Shown piece by piece: positions 1-7,850 of a DNA stretch of 64,000 nucleotides. A model generated the notes under the pieces. The model had not been told where the DNA came from. It was given only the letters and a program-made list of their open reading frames with translations, and did not search any database. The stretch spans positions 753,710 to 817,709 of the forward strand of contig NZ_JTJC03000001.1 in NCBI RefSeq assembly GCF_000817735.3, given 5' to 3'. The translations under genes and the position numbers were made by a program. Position 1 is the stretch's first letter, and each line of letters begins with the position of its first letter. This stretch comes from Scytonema millei VB511283. GTDB taxonomy: Bacteria > Cyanobacteriota > Cyanobacteriia > Cyanobacteriales > Chroococcidiopsidaceae.

Positions 1-142
1 ACATTCCTTGATAATATGCGATTCGAGAAGCACGGCGATCGCCCAACTCTGCTAATATTTGCTCAAAATCATCCCAGCTAATATTGCGTAAAGTTACCTT
101 TTGCCCTGGTTGCACATCAATTTGACTTAATTGAAGTAGCAT
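1..142 (-). CDS. Uma2-family (DUF820) protein, N-terminal part only
   Basis: The first 47 residues run off the left edge of the window. They read as the start of an Uma2-like protein, a PD-(D/E)XK nuclease-fold family that is greatly expanded in cyanobacteria: a PGQKVTL stretch, then SWDDFEQIL, then GDRRASRIAYYQG. The start is an ATG at 140-142 with a good AGGAG ribosome site just upstream on the minus strand. The catalytic part lies outside the window, so activity cannot be judged. The family call rests on the N-terminal pattern alone. Confidence 0.65.
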   Translation of the reverse strand, partial: MLLQLSQIDVQPGQKVTLRNISWDDFEQILAELGDRRASRIAYYQGM

Positions 143-185
143 TTTCACACTCTCCTTTTAATACTTTTGACTCACGAAAAATCTC

Positions 186-1136
186 TTAATTAACTTTTGC
201 GTCTTTGCTACGGACACTTTCCTCAACGGGGAAAACCCCCGCATGGAAGTGTCCTCGCCTTTGCGTGACATTTTTATTCTCTACTTGCTTAACAAACTGC
301 TGCACCACCTGAAAATACTGACTACCAGCGACCTCAGCAGTATTATTATGCCCTGCCCCTGGAACTAAAAAAATTTGTTTTGGTTGCGGTGCAGCTTGAT
401 ATAATTGTTGACTCATACTAGCAGGAACTTGCCAGTCAGCAGTACCATGAATAAACAATACTGGCATTGCTAAAGAACCCATCTTATTAATAGAATCAAA
501 ACGCTGGTGTAACAATAAATCTATCGGAAAAATTCGATAAACTTGCTGATGATTTACCATATCCGCAACTGAAGTGAAAGAACCTTCCACAATTAATCCA
601 GCCGCATCTGGTTGTTTTACCGACAGATCGATTGCCACTGCACCACCTAAAGAATGTCCGTAAATAAAAATCCGATTGGCTGGAATCTTTCTCTCCTTAA
701 CCAAATAATCCCAAGCCACTTGTGCGTCTTGATAAACTTGCGATTCAGTCGGAAAACTCCCCTGACTCAAACCATAACCGCGATAATCGGGAAGTAATAC
801 TGAAAATCCCATGCGATGAAATCGATTTGCGTGAGCCACATTTGCGCCAATATTAATTCCATTACCGTGCAAATATAGCAGTACTCTGTCGCTTGTTGTC
901 GAGACAGGTATCCACCAACTATGTATTTTTTCTACCTGCTTAGATGCCGTTTTTACAGGTAGCCACACCTCTTGATAAGGTAAATTAAATGCTGCTGGTG
1001 TAGTATCAATAGTAGCGCGAGGAAAGAAGATAAATCGCGTTTGTTGAAAGTAGAGAAATAAACCAGCAATGATATACATAGTACCTGCGAACGCAGTGTT
1101 ATATAATAGCGATCGCCAAATAAGCTTTATTGACAT
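186..1136 (-). CDS. Alpha/beta hydrolase, membrane-anchored, BAAT/ABHD13-like
   Basis: A 316-residue alpha/beta hydrolase with one hydrophobic N-terminal segment (about residues 12-30), so it is probably membrane-anchored with the catalytic domain outside the cytoplasm. The oxyanion-region motif HGNG, the GYGLS strand, the nucleophile elbow GHSLGG and a late GAGHN histidine are all present. A serine esterase, lipase or peptidase activity is expected, but the substrate cannot be read. The last 20 or so residues (after FVKQVENK) are encoded by a palindromic repeat at 212-254 and look like an acquired tail. The gene lies 12 bp downstream of a same-strand Ser/Thr kinase gene, so the two may be co-transcribed. 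Confidence 0.85.
   Translation of the reverse strand: MSIKLIWRSLLYNTAFAGTMYIIAGLFLYFQQTRFIFFPRATIDTTPAAFNLPYQEVWLPVKTASKQVEKIHSWWIPVSTTSDRVLLYLHGNGINIGANVAHANRFHRMGFSVLLPDYRGYGLSQGSFPTESQVYQDAQVAWDYLVKERKIPANRIFIYGHSLGGAVAIDLSVKQPDAAGLIVEGSFTSVADMVNHQQVYRIFPIDLLLHQRFDSINKMGSLAMPVLFIHGTADWQVPASMSQQLYQAAPQPKQIFLVPGAGHNNTAEVAGSQYFQVVQQFVKQVENKNVTQRRGHFHAGVFPVEESVRSKDAKVN
212..254. repeat. Palindromic small repeat inside the 3' end of the hydrolase gene
   Basis: Arms GGACACTTTCC (212-222) and GGAAGTGTCC (245-254) form a hairpin with one bulged base around an AC-rich/GGGG loop. It is read in frame as the C-terminal tail of the alpha/beta hydrolase. Confidence 0.7.
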
Positions 1137-1148
1137 GGATGCAAACTG

Positions 1149-3230
1149 CTATTCGCTAATAATTAGTTTAAGCTGATAATCGCTCTTACCAGACGCAGTA
1201 GATACGACAACAAACTCATAAAAACCGGATTCTGGGAGATTACCATCCCAAGTGCGATCGCGAGAATCTTCCATCAGCTTAATTTTACCTGTAGGAGAAT
1301 ACACTGAAATTAATACTTGCGGATCGGCTTCCAGTTCCAGTTGCATCACTTGTTCTTCTGTCAATTCGGCAACAAAAGTTTTCCCTTCGCCTGACTTCAA
1401 TCTACCACTAACTTGTCGTTCGCTAGTTCCAGAATCAAACTCAATTTTCTCATAAGCGTTTCCCTTCAGGATAGCTTGCAACTTCTCCTCAGCGATCGCA
1501 TACCAAACCTGATTAATCGGTTTGTTCATAAAATTTTGTCCCCTCTGTTGGGGAAACATTTGTAAAAAGGCAGCATCAGCTAAATCGTATAAAGCTCTAT
1601 TACTGAGGTTTAGCCGATCCAATTGCTGTTGCCAACGCGATCGATCTTTTTGTGAATAACTACCCAAACGCTTGCGAGTTTCTGAAGGCAGAAAATGCAA
1701 CCAATCTAAGCATTCCGCAGCTAAATTATCCCAGTCAGCCCTAATTTTTGCATCTGCGGGATTAGCCGTGAGACGACGACCTTTATACTGAGGATATCTT
1801 TCCCAAAAAACTTGGTCTACTAAAGCAATGTAATACCTGTTATTTATCCCCATTCGCTGACGGCGATCGCGCAATTGATTTTTACGACGTTGTTCGGCAG
1901 CAGAAAACTGAGGTTTAGCCGCAACTTTTTGCGTCTGGGGTGTTTTCTTTTCAGTCAAATTTGATTGAAATTGCAACCAACCACTTACCACTAACCAACC
2001 CATATATGCAGATATAATTCCGATTGGTAATGCAAACCAAAGTTTTTTAGTTTTGAAGAAAGTAACGCTAGGAATTTTAATAATTGATTTGGGGATATTA
2101 ATAACTGGTTTAGGGAAGTTAATTACAGGCTTGGGAAACTTATGAACCAACTGAGAAAAATTAATAACTGGTTGAGGAATGTTAATAACTGGTTGGGGAA
2201 TGTTAATAACTGGCTTGACAGCAACGGCATTGGGTGATTTATTAACTGCTACCGTCATAGGAGTAGGTACGAGTGTTGCGGCAGCTTTACTATGCTGTTG
2301 TAAAAGACGTAAAACGTGTTGTGCGGAATGATAGCGATCGCTAGGGCGAGGAGATAGCATTTTATCTAACATCGTCCCCAACATTGGCGTGAGATTGACT
2401 TCTCGCCGCCAGTGCCATGTAAGATCGCGATCGTCGATTAATTCTTGTGGTTCTTTACCCGTGAGTAACACCAATACTGTAGCAGCCAAGGCATACAAAT
2501 CGCTGTGAGGATAAACTACCCCCTGCTGCATTTGTTCGGGTGGTGCGTAACCGACTTTTCCTAGTAGCGTAGCCGTTTGCGTTCCCCTACCAGACTTAGC
2601 AGATGAAACAGTCGCAACAACTTGTTTGACACCACCAAAATCAATCAACATTGGTAGGCGATCGCTAGCGCGTAAAATTAAATTTTCTGGGGAAATATCC
2701 CGATGAATGACTCCTACACTGTGGATGTAATCTAATACAGGAAGAATTTGCTGCAAGAGGTGAACGATCTCTGTCTCGCTAAAAAATTTTCCTTGCTGCA
2801 TTCTCTCATCTAATAAACTGCGGTAGGTTTCCCCTTCTACGTAATCTTGGACGAGAAATAAATGTTCTTTACTGTCAATTTTGACGCGAAATAATTCGCG
2901 AAAGCGGGGAATTTGCGGATGCTGCAATTTGTAAAGAACTCCCGCTTCCCGTTCAAACAATTCTGCTGCTTTGCGTAAAAGAGTATTACTCTGTGCTTGC
3001 GGCGCAAATTCTTTCAAAACGCAGAGTTCGCGAAAGCGGTTACTATCCTCCGCTAGATAGGTGCGCCCAAAACCACCTTGTGCTAGTAAACGCACGATTG
3101 AGTAGCGATCGCCTAGCACCTGTCCTGAATACAAGCCATTTCCCGACGCTAGAGACAGCTTCTCGCCGCAATGCATACAAAAACGACTTTCAGGCAAGTT
3201 TTCGTGACCTTGAGTGCAGTATACGGGCAT
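1149..3230 (-). CDS. Serine/threonine protein kinase with zinc ribbon and C-terminal beta domain
   Basis: 693 residues. An N-terminal zinc-ribbon-like stretch (C5, C18, C21) is followed by a Hanks-type kinase domain from about 38 to 315: glycine-rich loop QGGFG near 51-55, lysine K73, catalytic HRD at 176-178 and DFG at 197-199. The usual LKPEN after HRD reads ISPEN. A spacer of 7-8-residue repeats rich in PVINIP (about 343-390) leads to one transmembrane helix (about 397-417) and a non-cytoplasmic C-terminal part. Its last 100 residues resemble a bacterial pre-peptidase (PPC) beta domain. This matches cyanobacterial transmembrane kinases that pair an outside sensor with an inside kinase. The ligand and the substrates are unknown. 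Confidence 0.88.
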   Translation of the reverse strand: MPVYCTQGHENLPESRFCMHCGEKLSLASGNGLYSGQVLGDRYSIVRLLAQGGFGRTYLAEDSNRFRELCVLKEFAPQAQSNTLLRKAAELFEREAGVLYKLQHPQIPRFRELFRVKIDSKEHLFLVQDYVEGETYRSLLDERMQQGKFFSETEIVHLLQQILPVLDYIHSVGVIHRDISPENLILRASDRLPMLIDFGGVKQVVATVSSAKSGRGTQTATLLGKVGYAPPEQMQQGVVYPHSDLYALAATVLVLLTGKEPQELIDDRDLTWHWRREVNLTPMLGTMLDKMLSPRPSDRYHSAQHVLRLLQQHSKAAATLVPTPMTVAVNKSPNAVAVKPVINIPQPVINIPQPVINFSQLVHKFPKPVINFPKPVINIPKSIIKIPSVTFFKTKKLWFALPIGIISAYMGWLVVSGWLQFQSNLTEKKTPQTQKVAAKPQFSAAEQRRKNQLRDRRQRMGINNRYYIALVDQVFWERYPQYKGRRLTANPADAKIRADWDNLAAECLDWLHFLPSETRKRLGSYSQKDRSRWQQQLDRLNLSNRALYDLADAAFLQMFPQQRGQNFMNKPINQVWYAIAEEKLQAILKGNAYEKIEFDSGTSERQVSGRLKSGEGKTFVAELTEEQVMQLELEADPQVLISVYSPTGKIKLMEDSRDRTWDGNLPESGFYEFVVVSTASGKSDYQLKLIISE

Positions 3231-3378
3231 ATGACAGAGAAGGAGTGATGAGGCGCTAGGGAATTCGGAATTTCTGAATTACACGCTACCCCTAGCTTTT
3301 ACAGGGCATTATGAGTATATCTACAAATTTAGATAACTCACGATTTCTCCCTTAAACTCATCTCCAGTGACACTTTTT

Positions 3379-3498
3379 TCAGTTCTCAGTGATCAGTTAT
3401 CAGTTATCAGTAAAGAGTGACTAGTGGCTGGTGGCTAGTGGCTAGAGTTTCTCCCTTGTCTCCCCGACTCCCGACTCCCGACTCCCGACTCCCGACTC
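3379..3498. repeat. Intergenic short tandem repeats
   Basis: The gap 3231-3590 holds three repeat blocks: GATCAGTTATCAGTTATCAG near 3390-3411, copies of GTGGCTGGTGGCTAGTGGCTAG near 3423-3445, and about five copies of CCCGACT at 3463-3498. These are the short-tandem-repeat families that recur in most gaps of this window. No gene is visible in the block. Confidence 0.8.
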
Positions 3499-3590
3499 TT
3501 TATCAAGAATTCTTAAGCTGATGAACGTGGGTGTGGTTATAGCCTGAGAATATTGACAAATAAATCTTGGTGCAAGAGGGATAAGCCACA

Positions 3591-3800
3591 ATGTCGATCG
3601 CTCGAACTTCCACATCTACACCAAAAGCAAGAGATACTAAGCTGACAGAGCAGGAACTCATTCAGCAAATTCGGGCAGAATTAGTATCTACAATTAGAAT
3701 TACGCCAGATGAAGCATTGGCAGACTGGCAGAGAACCTCTATCGGACAGGGATGTTTTAGCGGTACGTTAGAAAGCGAAATCTACCGTTCTTTTTTGTAA
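3591..3800 (+). CDS. Small hypothetical protein, 69 aa
   Basis: ATG start preceded by GAGGGATAAGCCACA, a usable ribosome site. The product is soluble and mixed-charge, with a Ser/Thr-rich start, a helix-forming TEQELIQQIRAELV stretch and a hydrophilic C-terminus. I do not recognise a family. It is the only open frame between the kinase start and the next gene, has no competing frame, and codes with composition like its neighbours, so I keep it. Function unknown. Confidence 0.5.
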   Translation: MSIARTSTSTPKARDTKLTEQELIQQIRAELVSTIRITPDEALADWQRTSIGQGCFSGTLESEIYRSFL

Positions 3801-3870
3801 CTAGCTGTTTTGTCATTTAATAGTAGTGAGTTGCGATCGCGACTCACTCATGATGGCAGCGATTGCCGAA

Positions 3871-4053
3871 CTACGAATTACTGTCGCTTGTCTTACCACG
3901 GATTAAAATACTCACAAGCGTCCAGCCTGTCCACAAAATAGCTGAAGCTAGCAGGAAAATCATCAGTAAGGCTAAGCCAGAAAATGGCGCTACGATGAAG
4001 CTGAGTAGCAAACCCAACAGTAAAATCATCAACAAAATCCTATCCATCACCAT
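3871..4053 (-). CDS. Small membrane protein, 60 aa
   Basis: 60 residues made almost wholly of two hydrophobic segments (about 4-20 and 26-50) followed by a short charged tail RGKTSDSNS. An opposite-strand frame covers the same bases (3863-4057), but its product is basic and featureless. The membrane-protein frame is the more likely real one. The start is an ATG with a weak AGGAG-like site (GGAGTTAAATGGTG on the minus strand). No family recognised. Confidence 0.5.
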   Translation of the reverse strand: MVMDRILLMILLLGLLLSFIVAPFSGLALLMIFLLASAILWTGWTLVSILIRGKTSDSNS

Positions 4054-4168
4054 TTAACTCCTAGTCTCGCTCTCATTCACCAAGTTAGCAAGCGCGATCG
4101 TCATCTGTCCTCTAACTAGAGTCATTCGTCATTGGTCATTGCTCTCTCCCTCAGCTCCCTCAGCCCCC

Positions 4169-5959
4169 TCAGCTCTCTTTTCTCCCCCGCCTGTAAGCTT
4201 GAGGACAAAAATTCTGTTGGGCTGTGACCACCGCACAGATAGAATTAGCTAGCTGAGTTAGTGGTAAGGATGAAACGAGACTCACATCTAGCGGTGCTTG
4301 GCTGACGGTTTGAATATAGGAGGAGCTGAGATAGGGACGATACTGGGGGTTTCGATCGAGATAAGTTTCCATGAATGCCACGCTCAAAATGCTAACGTAG
4401 CGGCGTGCGATCGCCGGATTGGGACCGATAACTTGTGCAGGTAGGGGGATCGGATCGGCATCTTCCGCAGCTGATTCACCAATCGTAGAAAAATGGCTGG
4501 CGCGATCGATGGAGATCAAGTATTTTCGCGCTGTTGTCAACCAAGCAAAGGGAATAATCTGTTCTGGTAAGGCAGGAGCGATTGTATCTGCACTGCTGCT
4601 AACGATCGCTACGGGAATTTGAATCTTCCTCAACCCTAATTCCCCAAAAATACTACTAGTAAATGGGTTAATGGCGATCGCGGCTTTAATTCTCCAGTCT
4701 TTCAAATTATCTTGAGTCAATGGTAAAGCCAAAGCACGACACTGAAGCAGTAGCGATAGATTCCAGACATCTTTAGGGTTATTACAGTCTCGGCGCAGTT
4801 GGCTAAAATTCAAGCCTGCACCTGCTAAAGCTAAGGCAGTATAACCGCCAAACGATTGACCAATAATCGCTGCTCGTTGTACATTCAACTGCCAACTGGG
4901 ATTAGCTGCGTTCAATCGCTCTAATTCATCCAATAAGTATTTCACGTCTAAAGGACGGTTGACAAATTCGCTCGGTTCTGCAACATCCGCGGCTTGACCG
5001 GAAAACAGCGATCGTAATTGTTCTGCATTGCTACCAGGATGTTCGGGAACTGCAACAGCAAAACCATAACTTGCCAGTTGCTCGGCTAGATAAATAAAAC
5101 TCGTGCGATCGCTCCCTAAACCGTGCGATATGACTATAACTGGGAATTTTTGGCGATCGGTAATTGGTAATTGGTAATTGGTAGTTGCTCCCTTGTCCTC
5201 TTGTCCCCCTTGTCCTCCCTGCTCCCTGCTCCCTGTTCCCTGCTCCCTTGGTAAATAAAGATCGGCAACAAAAGCCCGATCGCGGCGACGATCGCTTAAT
5301 TTTAAGGTTTGCTTGCTCCAACTAAAACGTCCAGGCGAGCGCAAATCTGGTAACTGAGAAAAATTTATTCCTTGGACTTGAGCAGCTGCGGCTGTCGAAT
5401 TTTCAGAAATTAAGGCGATCGCTCTGCGAGATTGGCTAATCAACGTTTCTAGGGCTTCAGCCATCTGAAGCATCCGCCCCATATTAACTCGTACGTTAGT
5501 CGGGAATTTGTGTAGTATGTTCAGGAGTGTTAAGCCTTTTGGATCTGCTGCTGCTAAAACGAGTGCCGAGCGCAGGGCATAAAATCCCGATTGCCGAGAT
5601 TCAGTTTGGACAACCTCGCCTAGTCTTTTTAACAGGGTTGTTCCAGTTGGCGTATAAAGAAACTGGGATACTGCAACCGGACTTAGATCGATCCGTTTGA
5701 GTAAAACTCGCTGTAATTGTAACAATCGTTGGGGACTGACATATGCTGCATAGGTAGCTAGCTCGTCGTCAACTATGCCTTTTTTAGCGTAGCTTTCCAA
5801 GGAGTTTACAGAAATAGACCGTTCGATCGCTCCATAGGAAATATAAATTTTTTTTGCCGCGATCGCCGAGTTGGCAATTCCAGGTATGGGTAAAAACCAC
5901 AGTCCTAAACTACTTACCACAACTCCTAGCCACGTCCGAGCAGAAAAATTAAATGACAT
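4169..5959 (-). CDS. DUF1400-type secreted alpha/beta hydrolase
   Basis: 596 residues from the ATG at 5957-5959. A longer frame starts at 6046, but its first 29 residues come from intergenic repeat sequence. A signal peptide (hydrophobic WLGVVVSSLGLWF, then an Ala-rich cleavage region) is followed by the cyanobacterial DUF1400 helical domain and then a dienelactone-hydrolase/PAF-acetylhydrolase-like alpha/beta fold. The motifs are SHGLGSDR (oxyanion hole), GQSFGGYTAL (nucleophile serine) and ASHFSTI (histidine). It is probably a periplasmic or outer-layer esterase or lipase, substrate unknown. Odd feature: about 25 residues rich in Gly, Gln and Glu, coded by intergenic-type repeats at 5158-5252, are inserted just before the core fold. 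Confidence 0.82.
   Translation of the reverse strand: MSFNFSARTWLGVVVSSLGLWFLPIPGIANSAIAAKKIYISYGAIERSISVNSLESYAKKGIVDDELATYAAYVSPQRLLQLQRVLLKRIDLSPVAVSQFLYTPTGTTLLKRLGEVVQTESRQSGFYALRSALVLAAADPKGLTLLNILHKFPTNVRVNMGRMLQMAEALETLISQSRRAIALISENSTAAAAQVQGINFSQLPDLRSPGRFSWSKQTLKLSDRRRDRAFVADLYLPREQGTGSREQGGQGGQEDKGATTNYQLPITDRQKFPVIVISHGLGSDRTSFIYLAEQLASYGFAVAVPEHPGSNAEQLRSLFSGQAADVAEPSEFVNRPLDVKYLLDELERLNAANPSWQLNVQRAAIIGQSFGGYTALALAGAGLNFSQLRRDCNNPKDVWNLSLLLQCRALALPLTQDNLKDWRIKAAIAINPFTSSIFGELGLRKIQIPVAIVSSSADTIAPALPEQIIPFAWLTTARKYLISIDRASHFSTIGESAAEDADPIPLPAQVIGPNPAIARRYVSILSVAFMETYLDRNPQYRPYLSSSYIQTVSQAPLDVSLVSSLPLTQLANSICAVVTAQQNFCPQAYRRGRKES
5158..5252. repeat. Intergenic-type repeat inserted in frame in the DUF1400 hydrolase gene
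   Basis: Three copies of GGTAATTGGTAATTG-type sequence (5159-5183) are followed by CTCCCTTGTCC/CTGCTCCCTG-type repeats up to about 5252. The same sequence types fill non-coding gaps elsewhere here, for example at 42870-42900 and 27085-27120. Here they are read through without a stop. Confidence 0.75.
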
Positions 5960-6042
5960 AGAGCAAATAATGAATTGAGTGGTGCGTGATGCGTGGGGAC
6001 AGGGAAGACAGGGAGACAAGGAAGCAAAGGAAGCATTTCTAG

Positions 6043-6100
6043 TCACCAGTCACTAGCCACTAGTCACTGATAACTGTCAACTGTCAACTAACAACTAACT
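6043..6100. repeat. Short tandem repeats in the gap 5960-6355
   Basis: Overlapping copies of CTAGTCACCAGTCACTAGCC, CACTGATAACTG and TCAACTGTCAAC occupy the gap upstream of the DUF1400 hydrolase. The rest of the gap (6100-6355) is AT-rich with no gene. It probably carries the promoter of the coiled-coil gene at 6356. Confidence 0.7.
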
Positions 6101-6355
6101 TTCTTCAATTGAGGTGGTGGAGGTAAAATAGCTACAGGATAGAAACGAGAGTAACAACTCGCCTAATTATTTTATATTTCTGCATACAGAATTTGGGAAA
6201 AGTTACCAGTATAAATACCGAAAAATTCATTTATGGTAGAAGATCTATTTTTTTTAAGAAAGTCTGAATCTTTAAAAAAATCTTTTAAAAGTGGATGAAT
6301 AATAGAAAGTCTGATACCGGGGCAGCTAAGAATTTTTACAGCGGGGTACAAGACC

Positions 6356-7687
6356 ATGAGTGAAGCAGAAAAAGTCAATAGTGCGCCATTTTCTGAATGG
6401 TTTAATTTTGCTAATAGTGGGCTTGCCGATGGTGAGGCATCCCCAGCAAACCAAGACGAAACCAATTTATCTGAGTCAGCGGACGATGCTGCTGTTGCCC
6501 GCGACGTTTCTGTGGAACCAGAACCCGCAGTAGGTTCTTGGTCGTCCGTTGCTCGCTGGATGGACTCGGCAGAGAATGGTGGAGCATCCTTAACTCCTGA
6601 AGAAGTCGCGACGTTATTGAGTTTCATCCAAGAGATGCGCGGCTCCAACACCAAACTAGTAGAACGGGTAATTCAGTTAGAGAGAGCGCTAGAAAACAGC
6701 CAAAATGAATTGCATTACCTCAGAGGGCAATCGCGCGAGGCAGATTTGAAGCTTACCCAAAAAATTCAAGCTCAGGAGCAAGCGCGATCGCAAGTAGAAT
6801 CTTTATCTGCCAAGCTAGAGACGGCAGAACAAGCCATCCAGCAGCAGAAAATTGTGGTTGAGACCCTTACCGATGACTTAAACGCCAGCCAAGAACGAAT
6901 CGCTCAAATGGAAAGAGAATGCTCTCTCGTGCAGTCTAGATATAACGAGCAATCCTATCAGCTCATGCAAGTCGAGACATCCTGCCGCGATCTCCGCTCT
7001 CGCTTACTGCGCCAGCAACGCTACACCATGCAGTTAAAAGTAGCGCTAGAAAAGTGTGCGGAATCACCCGCTTCCACAACCGATCGACCCCCAGAAAATA
7101 ATGCTAGTAGTTTGAGAACGCAATCGTTATTCCCCAACCCGCAACCGATTACTCCGTGGTCGATTCAAACCCCGAATTTTATCGATCGCGACCGACAAGA
7201 ATCCTCAGATTCACCATTGAATGAGTGGACGGCGGAAAACTTGTTGAGCGATCGCCAAGCGCCTTACAGTTTCAATTCCACCCCCAGTACTGGAGCTTTC
7301 GATTTGCAAAGCGTTAATAGCTCGGCAGAGCGAAGTTTTTTCTTTTCAGAAACTAACCAAGAAGTAGACCTAGACGATTTCTTGAGTTTGTTACAAGAAG
7401 AAGCCTCAGCAGAGGCGATCGAGACTGACGATACAACGTCGCTCGACCTCGATCGTCTCGCGCCCCAACCACAGATATCAGAATCGCACCCAATCAATGA
7501 ATTGCAGACGGATGAACCAGCAGGCGAAGCAGAAGCTTCACCAGCCGATGCTTCCCCATCCAGCCAGAATCAGGTTAACCTCAACTGGCCCTCACCAGTT
7601 GTTTATCCTTGGCACCCACCCAAAGGTAGAAAATCACTAGCATCAATTGAATTACCAAAATTTCCACCCAGAAACCAGAATCAGTGA
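6356..7687 (+). CDS. Coiled-coil protein of unknown function
   Basis: 443 residues, no signal peptide and no membrane segment. Residues 1-75 are acidic and Ala/Ser-rich. A long coiled coil, rich in Glu, Gln and Leu with heptad spacing, spans about 80-235, followed by a Pro/Ser/Gln-rich disordered region with short acidic motifs and a basic end (KGRKSLASIELPKFPP). The ATG follows CGGGGTACAAGACC, a weak ribosome site. It could be a structural or scaffold protein, but nothing in it names a function. Downstream is a repeat-filled gap and a convergent gene. Confidence 0.7.
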   Translation: MSEAEKVNSAPFSEWFNFANSGLADGEASPANQDETNLSESADDAAVARDVSVEPEPAVGSWSSVARWMDSAENGGASLTPEEVATLLSFIQEMRGSNTKLVERVIQLERALENSQNELHYLRGQSREADLKLTQKIQAQEQARSQVESLSAKLETAEQAIQQQKIVVETLTDDLNASQERIAQMERECSLVQSRYNEQSYQLMQVETSCRDLRSRLLRQQRYTMQLKVALEKCAESPASTTDRPPENNASSLRTQSLFPNPQPITPWSIQTPNFIDRDRQESSDSPLNEWTAENLLSDRQAPYSFNSTPSTGAFDLQSVNSSAERSFFFSETNQEVDLDDFLSLLQEEASAEAIETDDTTSLDLDRLAPQPQISESHPINELQTDEPAGEAEASPADASPSSQNQVNLNWPSPVVYPWHPPKGRKSLASIELPKFPPRNQNQ

Positions 7688-7689
7688 GC

Positions 7690-7850
7690 AGTTGTCAGTT
7701 ATCAGTTGACAGTTGACAGTTATCAGTTGTCAGTGACTCTTGACTTCTGAGCAGTTAACCAACAACCGTCAACACGTCCGTGTAGCGAGCGCGTTTACCG
7801 TCAACCGTCAACCGTCAACTGTCAACCAACTACTAACTACTAACTACATC
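7690..7850. repeat. Short tandem repeats between convergent genes
   Basis: Copies of CAGTTATCAGTTGACAGTTGACAG and, further on, GTCAACCGTCAACCGTCAAC surround CGTGTAGCGAGCGCGTTTACC, a small GC-rich unit seen in related form near 17455-17480 and 45868-45890. The block fills the gap between the coiled-coil gene and cruA and enters the last codons of cruA. Confidence 0.75.

Noticed and set aside
3863-4057. 64-codon plus-strand frame opposite the small membrane protein
   Set aside because: The minus-strand frame codes for a coherent two-helix membrane protein, and this one is basic and featureless.
6172-6654. 160-codon minus-strand frame across the start of the coiled-coil gene
   Set aside because: Antisense to a convincing gene for most of its length. 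Composition fits a shadow frame.
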